The notes under the pieces: generated by a model | The model's database searches: none | The model's input: only the letters and a program-made list of their open reading frames with translations | What the model was told of the DNA's origin: nothing | NCBI RefSeq assembly: GCF_022829685.1 | Contig: NZ_JAKSYE010000063.1 | Span: 1 to 64,000 of the forward strand | Length of the DNA: 64,000 bases | Reading direction: 5' to 3' | DNA from: Methylobacterium sp. E-045 | GTDB taxonomy: Bacteria > Pseudomonadota > Alphaproteobacteria > Rhizobiales > Beijerinckiaceae | In this document: in pieces, positions 53,655-63,500 of the stretch | Layout: every line of letters begins with the position of its first letter | Position numbering within the stretch: position 1 is the first letter of the stretch | Position numbers and translations under genes: made by a program

Positions 53655-54596
53655 TCAGCCGCCGCCCGGGCGTGCGCGGCGGCCGAAGCGCTCGGCGATG
53701 ACGATGCCACCGAGCACGAGGGCCAAAGCCGCGGCCTGGTACCATTGGAAGGGCTCGCCGACGACGAGGATGGCGAGGCCCGAGCCGAAGATCGGCACGA
53801 GGTTCACGAACACCCCCGCCCGGTTCGGGCCGATCAGTTCGACGCCCCGCATGAACGAGAGCTGGGCGATGAGGGACGGTCCGAGGGCCACGAAGGCGAC
53901 GATGGCCCAGCCCTGCGGCGTCGGCCAGATCAGGCGTCCGGCGGCCTGTTCCAGGGCGAGGGCGGGCAGGGAGGTCACGAGGGCCGCCAGCGCCATCGCC
54001 GAGAAGAAGGTCAGGCCGGACATTTTCGGCCGGTCGGCGAGGGCGACGGTGTAGCCGGCATAGAGGAGGCAGGCGCCGAGCATCAGCATGTCGCCGACAT
54101 TGAAGGACAGCGTCGACAGGATGTGCCAGTCGCCGTGGGTCGCCGCGACGCCCGCGCCGCCCAGGGTGATGACGACGCCGAGGATCTGCGCCCCGGTGAC
54201 GGCGACGCGGTGCACGACGTAGTTCAGCAGGATGACGAGGACCGGGATCGCCCCCTGGAACAGGGCGACGTTCACGCCGGTGGTGTAGATGCCGGCGGCA
54301 TAGAACAGGCTCGCATAAGCGGTGTAGCCGCAGGCTCCCATCAGCAGGACGTAGCGCCAATGCCGCGCGATGAGGTGGCGCTCGGCCACGATCCCGCGCC
54401 AGGCCGGCCAGGCCAGGGCGAGGCAGGCGAAGGCCCAGCGCAGGCAGGTGAGCACCTGGGGCGAGACCTCGCCCACGGCCCATTTGCCGGCGACCACGTT
54501 GCCACCCCAGAGCAGGGTCGTGAACAGGAGGAGCGGGTAGGCGGCGACCGCGCGGGTCTCGACGGCCGGGCCGGGGGAGGCGGACGGAGAGGTCAT
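53655..54596 (-). CDS. EamA/DMT-family transporter
   Basis: Ten-helix drug/metabolite transporter of 313 residues with two EamA repeats (LLFTTLLWGGNVVAGKWAV at the start; WAIVAFVALGPSLIAQLSF in the second half; end LVLGGIVIAERFGRR). Substrate cannot be told; the family exports metabolites. Convergent with the PhnB-like gene, 15 bases apart. Confidence 0.9.
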   Translation of the reverse strand: MTSPSASPGPAVETRAVAAYPLLLFTTLLWGGNVVAGKWAVGEVSPQVLTCLRWAFACLALAWPAWRGIVAERHLIARHWRYVLLMGACGYTAYASLFYAAGIYTTGVNVALFQGAIPVLVILLNYVVHRVAVTGAQILGVVITLGGAGVAATHGDWHILSTLSFNVGDMLMLGACLLYAGYTVALADRPKMSGLTFFSAMALAALVTSLPALALEQAAGRLIWPTPQGWAIVAFVALGPSLIAQLSFMRGVELIGPNRAGVFVNLVPIFGSGLAILVVGEPFQWYQAAALALVLGGIVIAERFGRRARPGGG

Positions 54597-54706
54597 GATC
54601 CCTTCGGGGGCTTTGCTCGGAGATGGTTCTTCACTTGCAGGCGCCGCCGCCCCTTCTGTCCCGCCCATGACGGGCTGATCAAGCCCGCCGGAAGCAGGGC
54701 TGCACC

Positions 54707-55660
54707 TCACGGACCCGATCCGGAGGCGGGCCGGGGAGGGCGGCGCTTCGTGGTGGGCTTGGCGGCGGGCGGGGCGGCGGCGATCCGCGCCGCGTCGCTC
54801 GTCCAGAGATGCACGGCGGCGTAGGCCCGCCACGGGCGCCAAGCCTCGGACCGCATCAGCAGGTGCGCCGGCGTCGGACGGCCCGACCCGGTATCGAGGG
54901 ACCGGAGCAGGGCGAGGTCGGCCGCCGGCAGCGCGTCCGGTTCGCGCAAGGTTCGCAGGGCGATGTACTGCGCCGTCCACTCCCCGATGCCGCTCAGGGC
55001 CTTGAGGGCGGCCACCGCCGGGTCGAGGCCGCGCCCCCTGGCGAACAGATCGGGGTTCCTGCGCACCTCTGCGGCCAGCGCGCCAATCGCCCGGCCGCGT
55101 GCGCCCGGCATGCCGAGCGCCGCGGCCACGTCGACGTCAAGCAACCGCTCCGGTGTCGGAAACAGATGGGTCAGGCCCGCCCTCGCAGGGATCGGTTGCA
55201 GCGTATCGCCGAAGGCGGAGACCAGGCGGCCGGCGAGGCGGGTCGCCGCATGCACCGAGACCTGTTGGCCGAGGATGGCGCGCACCGCGATCTCGAACCC
55301 GTCCCAGGCGCCGGGAACCCGCAGGCCCGGCCGTTCGGCCACGAGGGGGGCGAGATGCGAGTCGCGCGAGAGCACGGCCGCAATGACGGCCGGGTCGGCA
55401 TCGCAATCGAACATCGGCCTCAGACGGGCGAGAACCTGTGGCAGGACCGCGGGATCGGGATGATCGACCCTGGCGACGAGGGCGTCGCCCTGCCCCGGCG
55501 CCACCGCGATCGTGCCGGGGCGGCCGCCGAGGAAGACGGTCCGGGCATAGCCGTCCGCCGTCACCACCTCGACGCCGGGAATGGTCCGGCCGCCGAAATA
55601 GGCCAGGATCGCGGGCCAGTCGTAGGGCGGCCTGTAGGGCAGGGGGATGATGTGGGTCAC
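54707..55660 (-). CDS. DNA-3-methyladenine glycosylase II (AlkA-like)
   Basis: About 317 residues. An AlkA N-terminal domain (LPYRPPYDWPAILAYFGGR, IPGVEV) precedes a helix-hairpin-helix glycosylase domain with ILGQQVSVHAATRLAGRL, LSGIGEWTAQYIALR and the catalytic Asp in ALPAADLALLR. It excises alkylated bases. The C-terminal ~25 residues are Pro/Ala/Lys-rich. GTG 55660 has GGAGAG 4-6 bases upstream; ATG 55684 is an alternative start. Confidence 0.9.
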   Translation of the reverse strand: MTHIIPLPYRPPYDWPAILAYFGGRTIPGVEVVTADGYARTVFLGGRPGTIAVAPGQGDALVARVDHPDPAVLPQVLARLRPMFDCDADPAVIAAVLSRDSHLAPLVAERPGLRVPGAWDGFEIAVRAILGQQVSVHAATRLAGRLVSAFGDTLQPIPARAGLTHLFPTPERLLDVDVAAALGMPGARGRAIGALAAEVRRNPDLFARGRGLDPAVAALKALSGIGEWTAQYIALRTLREPDALPAADLALLRSLDTGSGRPTPAHLLMRSEAWRPWRAYAAVHLWTSDAARIAAAPPAAKPTTKRRPPRPASGSGP

Positions 55661-55876
55661 GACGCTCTCCGGCCACCCCACCATCCCATGGCCGCGAGGA
55701 TGGCGAAACCGCGAGACGGCGCGCGGGCCTGAACGACGCCGGTGGCGGAGAGGGAGCAAGAGGGAGGTCGGACGGGATAATCCGGCATCGCCCGTATCGG
55801 GGTGCGGGCCGACGCTGTATCCGTTCACGGGGTGCGACGCGGCGCATCGATCGCGAGGCCGGGGAGGGCGGTTCTG

Positions 55877-56941
55877 GTGTCGTGGGTGCGTGCTCTCCTT
55901 TTCGCGGGACTCGTGGCCGGCCTCGCCGCCTTCGCGGTGAGCGAAGCCGGCAGGGCCCTCATCGCCGATCTGCGCGAGCGGATCGCGCCTGCGCCCGCCG
56001 CACATCGTCACCTCCCCGCCCAGCGCACCGCCATCGAGGACGGGCGCACGGTGGTCCGGCTGAAGGCGGAGGAGCGCGAACGTCTCGGCATTGCCACGCA
56101 GGTGCGGCCCTCCGCCCCCCACCGCGAGGAACTCCAGGCCTATGGCAGCGTCCTCGACGTCGCCAGGGTCACCGACCTCACCAATTCCTATGCCAGCGCC
56201 AAGGCGCAGCTCCAGACCGCCCAGGCCCGCGTCGAGGTCTCGCGCAACGCGTTCCAGCGCGCCAAGAATCTCGGTCCCTACGCCACCACGGTTCAGGTCG
56301 AGACCACCGAAGGCACGTTCCAGACCGATCAGGCCTCCCTGGCGGCGGCGGAATCCCAGGTCCGCACCCTGTCCGCCACCGCGCAGCAGGAATGGGGGCC
56401 GGTGATCGGCCGGGCCATCGTCGAGCGCTCGCCCGCCATCACCCGCCTGATCGAGCGCGTCGATTTCCTGGTCCAGGTGACCCTGCCGCCGGGCGAGAGC
56501 ATCAAAGGCCAGCCCGCCGCCGCCTTCGCCGAAGTGCCGCCGCAGAGCGCGCGGATCGCGCTGCGCTACGTCTCGCCGGCGACCCGCACCGACCAGCGCA
56601 TCCAGGGCCTCAGCTTCTTCTACACCGTGCCCGGTGACAGCGGCTTCCTGCCCGGCATGAGCATGCTCGCTTTCCTCGCTTCGGACCGGACCGTCACCGG
56701 CATCAGCGTACCCGAGGACGCGGTGGTGCATTGGCAGGGGGGGACCTGGATCTACCGTGCCGTGGCGCCCGACGCCTTCGCCCGCCACGCGCTCAAGGCC
56801 GACCCGCCGATGTCGGCGGATGCCTATGTGGTGGAGGACCTGCCCGGCGACACCGAGATCGTGCTCACCGGAGCCCAGGCACTCCTGTCCGAGGAGATGA
56901 AGAGCCTGCTCTCCGTCTCCGGCGGCGTGGACGACGATTGA
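55877..56941 (+). CDS. Periplasmic adaptor of an RND efflux system
   Basis: About 354 residues from GTG 55877 (GGGGAGGG about 8 bases upstream), with one N-terminal membrane segment (LLFAGLVAGLAAFAV). A membrane-fusion-protein body follows: helical hairpin (about 115-170, NSYASAKAQLQTAQARVEV) and beta-barrel domains (FLPGMSMLAFL, VTGISVPEDAVVHW). It lacks the His/Met-rich metal-binding N terminus of CusB. Two bases separate its stop from the pump start, so they form an operon. Confidence 0.82.
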   Translation: MSWVRALLFAGLVAGLAAFAVSEAGRALIADLRERIAPAPAAHRHLPAQRTAIEDGRTVVRLKAEERERLGIATQVRPSAPHREELQAYGSVLDVARVTDLTNSYASAKAQLQTAQARVEVSRNAFQRAKNLGPYATTVQVETTEGTFQTDQASLAAAESQVRTLSATAQQEWGPVIGRAIVERSPAITRLIERVDFLVQVTLPPGESIKGQPAAAFAEVPPQSARIALRYVSPATRTDQRIQGLSFFYTVPGDSGFLPGMSMLAFLASDRTVTGISVPEDAVVHWQGGTWIYRAVAPDAFARHALKADPPMSADAYVVEDLPGDTEIVLTGAQALLSEEMKSLLSVSGGVDDD

Positions 56942-56942
56942 C

Positions 56943-59900
56943 GTGAGCGACAGTCCGAACGCCTCTCCTGCCGGCCCCCAGGCGGCCCTCGTCGCCTTCG
57001 CGGTGCGCTTCCGCGGCATCGTCCTGGCGCTCAGCCTCGCGCTCGCCGGTTACGGCATCTCCGTGCTCGGGGACGCGAAGTACGACGTGTTCCCCGAATT
57101 CGCGCCGCCCTCCGTGGTGGTCCAGACCGAGGCGCCGGGCCTCAACCCCGAACAGGTGGAGGTGCTGGTCACCCAGCCGATCGAGGTGGCGGTGAACGGC
57201 TTGCCGGGAATCGAGTCCCTGCGCTCGAGCTCGATCCAGGGCCTGTCGGTCATTACCGTCACCTTCGGCACCGGCAGCGACGTCTACCGCGTCCGGCAAC
57301 TCGTCACCGAGCGGCTGACGGCGCTGGCCGGCCGCCTGCCCCAGGGCGTGCTGCCCCCGGCGATGACGGCGCTCACCTCGGCCACCAGCACCGTGCTCCT
57401 CGTCGGCCTCACCGCGCAGCGGCGCTCCGACCTCGACTTGCGCACCCTCGCGGACTGGACCGTGCGGCTGAGGCTTCTGGCGGTGCCGGGCGTCGCCCAA
57501 GTCTCCGTCTATGGCGGCGCGGTGCGCTCGCTCCAGGTCCAGATCCGCCCGGCGGACCTGATCCGCTACAATATCGGCATGAACGACGTGCTCGCCGCCG
57601 CCCGCAAGGCCACCGGCGTGCGCGGGGCGGGCTTCGTCGACACGATCAACCAGCGCGTCACCCTCCAGACCGAGGGGCAGTCGCTCACCCCGGAGGAGCT
57701 GGCCCGCACGGTCCTCATCAACGAGGGCGGGGCGAGCGTGACCCTCGGCGACGTCGCGACCGTGGTCGCCGCCGGCGAGCCGCCGATCAGCGCCGCTTTG
57801 GTCGATGGCAAGCGCGGCGTGCTCCTCATGGTCGGCGCGCAATACGGTGCCAACACCCGCGAGGTCACCGCCCGCGTGGAAGCGGCCCTGGAGGATCTCC
57901 GCCCCGCCCTCGACCGGGAAGACGTCGCGCTGCGGGCGGACCTGTTCCGGCCGGCGAACTTCATCACCATCGCCAATGCCAACGTGCTCCAGGCGCTGGG
58001 GCTCGGCGGTATCCTCGTGGTCGTGGTGCTGTTCGCCTTTCTCTACGATTGGCGCACCTGCGTGATCTCGTCGGTGGCGATCCCCCTCTCGCTCATCGCC
58101 GCCGTGGTGGCGCTTCAGGCCATGGGCGAGAGCCTCAACACCATGACGCTGGGCGGCCTCGCCATCGCCATCGGCGAGGTGGTGGACGACGCGGTGATCG
58201 GCGTCGAGAACGTGGTGCGGCGCCTGCGCGAGAACCGGCGCCTGACCGCGCCCGTCCCGGAGGGGAGGGTGGTCGTCGACGCCATCCTCGAAGTCCGCAC
58301 CGCGGTCGCCTACGCCACCTTCGCCGTGCTCCTGGTGTTCCTGCCGGTGCTGGTCCTGTCGGGCATCGCCGGCAAGCTGTTCGGCCCCCTCGCCCTCGCC
58401 TACATCCTCGCCGTGGTGGCTTCGCTGGCCGTGGCGCTCACCGTCACCCCCGCCCTGTCGATGATGCTCCTCACCGGGCGGGGCGAGACGGACATGCGCG
58501 ATCCCCCGGTGATGCGCTGGTCGCGCGGCGGCTACACGCGGCTCCTGCGCCGGATCAACCGCACGCCGCGCATCGTCATCGCCTGCGGCATCCTCGTGAC
58601 CCTCGCGGGCGCCGCCGTGACGCCGTTCTTCGGCAGCACCTTCCTGCCCGACCTGAAGGAGGGCCACCTGATCCTGCACATGGCGGCGGCTCCGGGCACG
58701 TCGCTGGGGGAATCCATGCGGCTCGGCGGCCGGATCACCGCCGAACTCCTGAAGATCCCCGGCATCCGCGCCGTCGCCTCGCAGATCGGCCGCGCCGAGG
58801 CCGGCCAGGACACCGCCGGCACCCATTACAGCGAGATCCATATCGACCTCGACCAGGGGCTGGACGGTGCCGGGCAGGGCAGGGCCGAGGCCGATATCCG
58901 CGCCCTGATGGCGGGGTTTCCCGGTGCCGCCTTCTCGCTCAAGACCTTCCTCACCGAGCGCATCGAGGAGACCGTCTCGGGCTACACCGCACCGGTGGTC
59001 ATCAACGTCTTCGGCAACGACCTCGCCCGGATCGAGGCGGCGGCCCGCGACATCGCCCGCGAACTCGCCGAGGTGCGCGGCGCCACGGACATCCAGCAGG
59101 CGTCGCCCGCCGGCCTGCCGCAGATCAATGTGGGGCTCCGGCCCAACGACCTGCGCCATTGGGGACTCTCGGCCGTGGAAGTGATGGAGGTGGTGCGCAC
59201 CGCCTACCAGGGCGACGTGGTCGGCCAGACCTACGAGGGCAACGCGGTCTTCAACGTCCTCGTCATCCTCGATTCCGGGGCGAGGGGGCGTCTCACCGCC
59301 GTGGGCGACCTCCCCTTGCGCTCGTCGAACGGCCGCTTCATCCGCCTGTCGCAGGTGGCGGACATCTACGAGACCTCGGGACGCTACCAGGTCCAGCACC
59401 AGGGTGCCCAGCGCGTCCAGGTCATCACCGCCAACGTCACGGGCCGCGACGTCGCCTCCTTCGTCGAGGCCGCACGGCGCAAGATCGCCAAGGAGGTGGC
59501 CCTCCCGACCGGGGTCTACGTGGGCTTCGCCGGCTCGGCCGAGGCGCAGGCGCGGGCCAAGCGCGACCTGCTGCTGTTCTCCGGCTTTGCCGGCCTCGGC
59601 ATCGTGCTGCTGCTCGCCGTGGTCACCGGCAGCGCGCGCAACCTCATGCTGGTCCTGGTCAACCTGCCCTTCGCCTTCGTCGGCGGCGTGCTCGCGGTCT
59701 TCGCCACCGGCGCCGTTCTGTCGCTGGGCTCCATCGTCGGCTTCGTGACCCTGTTCGGCATCTCGCTGCGCAACACCATCATGATGATCTCGCATTACGA
59801 GCATCTCGTCGCCGCCGAGGGCCGGGCATGGGATCGCGATACGGCGGTGGAGGGCGCCGCCGACCGCCTCGTGCCGATCCTGATGACCTCCCTCGTCACC

Positions 59901-60092
59901 GGCCTCGGCCTGCTGCCCCTGGCGCTGGGAGCCGGCGAGCCCGGCCGCGAGATCGAGGGTCCGATGGCCATCGTCATCCTAGGCGGCCTCGTGACCTCGA
60001 CGATCCTGAACCTCCTGATCCTGCCGACCCTGGCGCTCCGCTACGGGCGCTTCGTCGTTCCGCAGGGCAGGGTGGTCGAGCAGGTCCCGTAA
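56943..60092 (+). CDS. RND-family heavy-metal-type efflux pump (CzcA/CusA-like)
   Basis: Inner-membrane proton antiporter of 1049 residues with 12 helices and two large periplasmic loops. N-terminal landmarks are KYDVFPEFAPPSVVV and EAPGLNPEQVEVLVTQPIE. The helix-4 signature, which guides substrate type, reads GEVVDDAVIGVENVV (about 411-425), close to but not the same as the known divalent and monovalent metal types. GTG start 2 bases after the adaptor. No outer-membrane channel gene follows, so TolC-like partner is elsewhere. Confidence 0.92.
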   Translation: MSDSPNASPAGPQAALVAFAVRFRGIVLALSLALAGYGISVLGDAKYDVFPEFAPPSVVVQTEAPGLNPEQVEVLVTQPIEVAVNGLPGIESLRSSSIQGLSVITVTFGTGSDVYRVRQLVTERLTALAGRLPQGVLPPAMTALTSATSTVLLVGLTAQRRSDLDLRTLADWTVRLRLLAVPGVAQVSVYGGAVRSLQVQIRPADLIRYNIGMNDVLAAARKATGVRGAGFVDTINQRVTLQTEGQSLTPEELARTVLINEGGASVTLGDVATVVAAGEPPISAALVDGKRGVLLMVGAQYGANTREVTARVEAALEDLRPALDREDVALRADLFRPANFITIANANVLQALGLGGILVVVVLFAFLYDWRTCVISSVAIPLSLIAAVVALQAMGESLNTMTLGGLAIAIGEVVDDAVIGVENVVRRLRENRRLTAPVPEGRVVVDAILEVRTAVAYATFAVLLVFLPVLVLSGIAGKLFGPLALAYILAVVASLAVALTVTPALSMMLLTGRGETDMRDPPVMRWSRGGYTRLLRRINRTPRIVIACGILVTLAGAAVTPFFGSTFLPDLKEGHLILHMAAAPGTSLGESMRLGGRITAELLKIPGIRAVASQIGRAEAGQDTAGTHYSEIHIDLDQGLDGAGQGRAEADIRALMAGFPGAAFSLKTFLTERIEETVSGYTAPVVINVFGNDLARIEAAARDIARELAEVRGATDIQQASPAGLPQINVGLRPNDLRHWGLSAVEVMEVVRTAYQGDVVGQTYEGNAVFNVLVILDSGARGRLTAVGDLPLRSSNGRFIRLSQVADIYETSGRYQVQHQGAQRVQVITANVTGRDVASFVEAARRKIAKEVALPTGVYVGFAGSAEAQARAKRDLLLFSGFAGLGIVLLLAVVTGSARNLMLVLVNLPFAFVGGVLAVFATGAVLSLGSIVGFVTLFGISLRNTIMMISHYEHLVAAEGRAWDRDTAVEGAADRLVPILMTSLVTGLGLLPLALGAGEPGREIEGPMAIVILGGLVTSTILNLLILPTLALRYGRFVVPQGRVVEQVP

Positions 60093-60196
60093 ACCGCCCT
60101 CGCCGCGGAGCCGGACCTCCGGTTTCCGTGATTGTGAAAAGCGTGACCCTGCAACTAGACAGGATGCACCAGCATCTTCGCCAGCCGGACGTCGTC

Positions 60197-60658
60197 ATGC
60201 GCCTGAAGCCGCTTCTTGTCCTCCTCGCCGTTCCGCTCCTGTCCGGGCCCTTCGCCGCGCACGCGGTCCAGGTTCCGGCGGTGCCTCCGACCGGCGGGAA
60301 GCCCGACGCTCCCATGCCCATCCCGGTCCTTCCCCTGACGCGGGTGGTGCCCAAGGGGGAGGCGCGGAGCATCGCCTTCTTCGCCTACCTCTATCCCGAT
60401 TGCTCGTCGCAGGGGCCGGTGGTGGCGCGAATCCTGGAGCAGCCGCGCCACGGCAGCGTGACGTTCGACAAGATCGATTCTTTCCCTCGCTATCCCACCG
60501 CGTCGCCGCTCGCGTCCTGCAACGCCAAGAAGGTACCCGGCCTCCGGATGACCTACGAGACGGAAGAGAATTTCGAGGGGTTCGACACCTACCGCGTTCT
60601 CACAATCAACCCGGATGGTTCGGCGGCCGAATACGACCTGAAGGTCTGGGTGCGCTGA
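60197..60658 (+). CDS. Secreted Ig-like/cadherin-type single-domain protein
   Basis: About 153 residues from ATG 60197 (ATG 60164 also possible). The signal peptide (about 1-24, ending AAHAV) is followed by a beta-sandwich of the kind with a PRHGSVT turn, GFDTYRVLTINPDG and a final VWVR strand. Two cysteines (YPDCSSQ and LASCNAK) may pair. No specific function; it could bind surface polymers. Confidence 0.75.
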   Translation: MRLKPLLVLLAVPLLSGPFAAHAVQVPAVPPTGGKPDAPMPIPVLPLTRVVPKGEARSIAFFAYLYPDCSSQGPVVARILEQPRHGSVTFDKIDSFPRYPTASPLASCNAKKVPGLRMTYETEENFEGFDTYRVLTINPDGSAAEYDLKVWVR

Positions 60659-60975
60659 GGCGGAAGCAGAGGCTGCAGAGCCCCCGCCCAGCCCCAGAAG
60701 CGCCGTTCGCATAAGATATATTATGGAACTTGATGCCCCTACGAACGGGGTGAGGGGGGGCATTGCCGGCACCTTGACAGGAAGCTGGGATTCACCATTC
60801 CATGAGGTGCCGCCGTGAGATGGCAGCTTTACGCCTTGCTCACCAGCTTCCTTAAGCGATCCGCCAGTTTCCGGCGCAATCGTCACAATCCTATCTCAAA
60901 CGGCGTGTCTAACCCGTCGCGGAGTGGGACCGGTCTTCGTGGCCGCCCGCCCCGTTCGTTCTCGAAGCGGATCTG
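60659..60975. other. Intergenic region with an AT-rich patch and a TTGACA box
   Basis: About 317 bases without a convincing gene. It contains an AT-rich patch CATAAGATATATTATGG (60711-60727), a CCCCTACGAACGGGG hairpin (about 60736-60750), and a perfect TTGACA at 60774-60779 with poor -10 matches. It may hold the promoter of the SGNH gene. Confidence 0.4.
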
Positions 60976-61767
60976 ATGCTGACCCTGCTCAAACCCTGCG
61001 CCGCCCCGATCCTCGGCCTGGCCCTCGCGGCTCTGGGCCTCGGTGCTCCGGCCTGGGCGGAGCCGGCGGTGACGAAGCCGGCGATCCCCGCCAGGGCGCT
61101 GGCTAAGCTCTCCCACGTGGCCGCCCTGGTGAAGGCGGGATCCGACATCCGCATCGTCGCCTTCGGCTCCTCGTCCACGGAAGGGTCGGGCGCCTCCTCC
61201 CCGGCCGCCGCCTACCCCGCGCAATTGCAGGAAGACCTGCAGGGCCGCCTCGATATGGGTGGCGCGAAGCATCCCATCGTCACCGTCCTCAACCGTGGCA
61301 AGGGCGGCGACGACGCAGAGGCCATGGCCCGCCGTCTCGACCGGGACGTGCTGGCCGAGCGGCCCGACCTCGTAATCTGGCAGACCGGCAGCAACGACCC
61401 GATGACCGGCGTCACGGTGGAGCGTTTCACAGAACTGACGCGCCAGGGCATCGCGGCGATGCGCGCCGCCGGCTCGGACGTGATCCTGATGGACCAGCAA
61501 TGGTGCCGCCGCCTGAGCACGACCAACGGCGCCGAGCGCTACGGCGAGGCGCTGCATAGCCTCGCGGCCGACCTCGACGTGCCGGTGATCCGCCGCCACG
61601 CCCTGATGCGGACCTGGGCCGCCAGCGGCCTCCTGAGCCCGGCGCAGATGATCGGTCCCGACGGGCTGCACATGACCGATGCAGGCTACGACCGCCTCGC
61701 CAAGGCCGCCACGGCGCAGATCCTGGTCAATGCCGGCCTGATCCCGGCCGAGCCCCTGCGCAACTGA
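60976..61767 (+). CDS. Secreted SGNH/GDSL-type hydrolase
   Basis: Protein of 263 residues with signal peptide (about 1-28, ending AWAE) and the four SGNH blocks: FGSSSTEGSG (nucleophile Ser), NRGKGGDDAE (Gly), WQTGSNDP (Asn) and DGLHMTDAGY (Asp-His). Likely an esterase or O-acetyl hydrolase acting on cell-envelope polysaccharide or lipid. Confidence 0.9.
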   Translation: MLTLLKPCAAPILGLALAALGLGAPAWAEPAVTKPAIPARALAKLSHVAALVKAGSDIRIVAFGSSSTEGSGASSPAAAYPAQLQEDLQGRLDMGGAKHPIVTVLNRGKGGDDAEAMARRLDRDVLAERPDLVIWQTGSNDPMTGVTVERFTELTRQGIAAMRAAGSDVILMDQQWCRRLSTTNGAERYGEALHSLAADLDVPVIRRHALMRTWAASGLLSPAQMIGPDGLHMTDAGYDRLAKAATAQILVNAGLIPAEPLRN

Positions 61768-61814
61768 AGCGCGCCCTCCCCGGTGCTCGGCTCGAGAAGG
61801 TCGGCAGGACGTGG

Positions 61815-62618
61815 CTACAGGTCCACGCTCACCGACAGCCCGTCATAGGCCGGCACCACCCCCGGCGGCAGCTTGGCCGCGAGCGTGGCGTAGTCGAGAT
61901 CGGTGTGGAGATTGGTGAGGATCGCGCGGCGCGGACGCACCTCCTCGATGAGCGCGAGCGCATCCGAGACCGAGTAATGGGTCGGGTGAGGGGTGTCGCG
62001 CAGGGCATCGATGATGAGGAGATCGAGGCCGTGGAGCCGCGCCTTGGCCGCCTCCGGCATCAGGCTCACGTCGGGCGCATAGGCCGCCGGCCCGAAGCGG
62101 AAGCCGTGGGCGGACTCGGCGCCGTGCTCCATGCCGAAGGCGACCGCCTCGATCGTACCGCCCTCACCCCGTATCGTGACCGGCTCGCCGGCCACGAGAT
62201 CGTTCAGGTCGAGGATCGGCGGGTAGGCGCTGCCGGGCGGCGTCTCGAAGCAATAGCCGAAGCGGAGCGTGAGCAGGGCCCGCGTCTCGGCGTCGGCATA
62301 GACCGGGATGCGCCGGTGCATGTGGATCACCAGGGGCCGCACGTCGTCGATGCCGTGGGTGTGGTCGGCATGGGCATGGGTGTACAGCACCGCGTCGAGG
62401 CGGCTCACCCCCGCCGTCAGCAATTGCTCGCGCAGATCGGGCGAGGTGTCCACGAGGAGGCTGGTGGCGCCCGCCTCCCCTCGCCGCTCCACGAGGATCG
62501 AGCAGCGCCGCCGCCGGTTCCTGGCATCGGCCGGGTCGCAGGCACCCCAGCCGTAGCCCACCCGGGGAACGCCGCCGGACGAGCCGCAGCCGAGGATCGT
62601 CAGCGTCAGAGAACCCAT
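61815..62618 (-). CDS. Metallo-beta-lactamase-fold hydrolase, PhnP-like
   Basis: About 267 residues from ATG 62618 (GGAGG 6 bases upstream). Begins LTILGCGSSGGVPRVG, with the metal motif THAHADHTHG and later MEHG, DALRDTPHPTHYS and LTNLHTDLDY. It belongs to the phosphoribosyl cyclic phosphodiesterase/PqqB-related MBL branch. A housekeeping phosphodiesterase role is likely; substrate not certain. It sits 43 bases downstream of tatD on the same strand. Confidence 0.87.
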   Translation of the reverse strand: MGSLTLTILGCGSSGGVPRVGYGWGACDPADARNRRRRCSILVERRGEAGATSLLVDTSPDLREQLLTAGVSRLDAVLYTHAHADHTHGIDDVRPLVIHMHRRIPVYADAETRALLTLRFGYCFETPPGSAYPPILDLNDLVAGEPVTIRGEGGTIEAVAFGMEHGAESAHGFRFGPAAYAPDVSLMPEAAKARLHGLDLLIIDALRDTPHPTHYSVSDALALIEEVRPRRAILTNLHTDLDYATLAAKLPPGVVPAYDGLSVSVDL

Positions 62619-62661
62619 CCGCACCTCCCGGTCCGTTGGTATCGAAAGGGGCGGGCGCCTG

Positions 62662-63459
62662 TCACGCCCCGCGGCCGCCGGATAGCGTCGCCTTGTCGAA
62701 CAGGCGGTGGAAATTCGCCGTCGTCAGGCTCGCGAAGGCCGCGAATTCCATGTCCAGGGTCTTGGCCAGGGAGCGGGCGGTGTCGGCGGTATAGGCCGGC
62801 TCGTTGCTGCGTCCGCGATGCGGCTCGGGCGCCAGGAACGGCGCGTCGGTCTCCACCAGGATGCGGTCGCGGGGGACGGCGAGGGCGATGTCGCGCAGCT
62901 CGTGCGAGCGCCGGAAGGTGACGATGCCCGAGAACGAGATCGACAGGCCGAGTTCGATCCCGACCTCGGCCAGGCGCCGGCCGGAGGAGAAGCAGTGCAG
63001 AACCGCTTTGAACGCCCCGCGCTTCATCTCGTCGACGAGCACCGCCTCCATGTGGTCATCGGCATCGCGGGCATGGATGACGAGGGGGAGGCCGGTCTCG
63101 CGGGAGGCTGCGATATGCCGGCGGAACACCCGCTCCTGCACCGCTTCCGGGGCGGCGTCCTCGTAATGGTAGTCGAGCCCCGCCTCGCCGATGCCGATGC
63201 AGCGCGGATGGTGGGTGAGGGCGACGATGGCGTCCGTGGGCACGTCGGGTTCGTCCCCTGCCCCGTTCGGATGGGTCCCCACCGTGTGCCAGATCTGCGG
63301 ATGAGCCTCGGACAGGGCCTCGTAGACCCGTGCCTTGGCGACCCGCGTCGAGATGGTGAGCATCCCCGTCACGCCCGCCGCCTCGGCACGGGCGATCACG
63401 CCGGGGAGATCCTCGGCAAAATTCGGGAAGTCGAGATGGCAGTGGCTATCGACCAGCAT
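62662..63459 (-). CDS. TatD-family metal-dependent hydrolase
   Basis: TatD/YcfH-type DNase of 265 residues: VDSHCHLDF at the N terminus (metal His pair), GIGEAGLDYHY, LVIHARDAD, HCFSSG and LVETDAPFL. These are 3'-5' exonuclease-like metalloenzymes found next to metG in many bacteria, as here. Confidence 0.93.
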   Translation of the reverse strand: MLVDSHCHLDFPNFAEDLPGVIARAEAAGVTGMLTISTRVAKARVYEALSEAHPQIWHTVGTHPNGAGDEPDVPTDAIVALTHHPRCIGIGEAGLDYHYEDAAPEAVQERVFRRHIAASRETGLPLVIHARDADDHMEAVLVDEMKRGAFKAVLHCFSSGRRLAEVGIELGLSISFSGIVTFRRSHELRDIALAVPRDRILVETDAPFLAPEPHRGRSNEPAYTADTARSLAKTLDMEFAAFASLTTANFHRLFDKATLSGGRGA

Positions 63460-63500
63460 GGACAAAGCTCGGGATTCTTGTTGACTCTGCGGACACCGCC

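Noticed and set aside
56865..59804. A 979-codon open frame antisense to the RND pump
   Set aside because: No recognisable domain and biased His/Gly/Asp/Arg content; the plus-strand frame is a full RND transporter.
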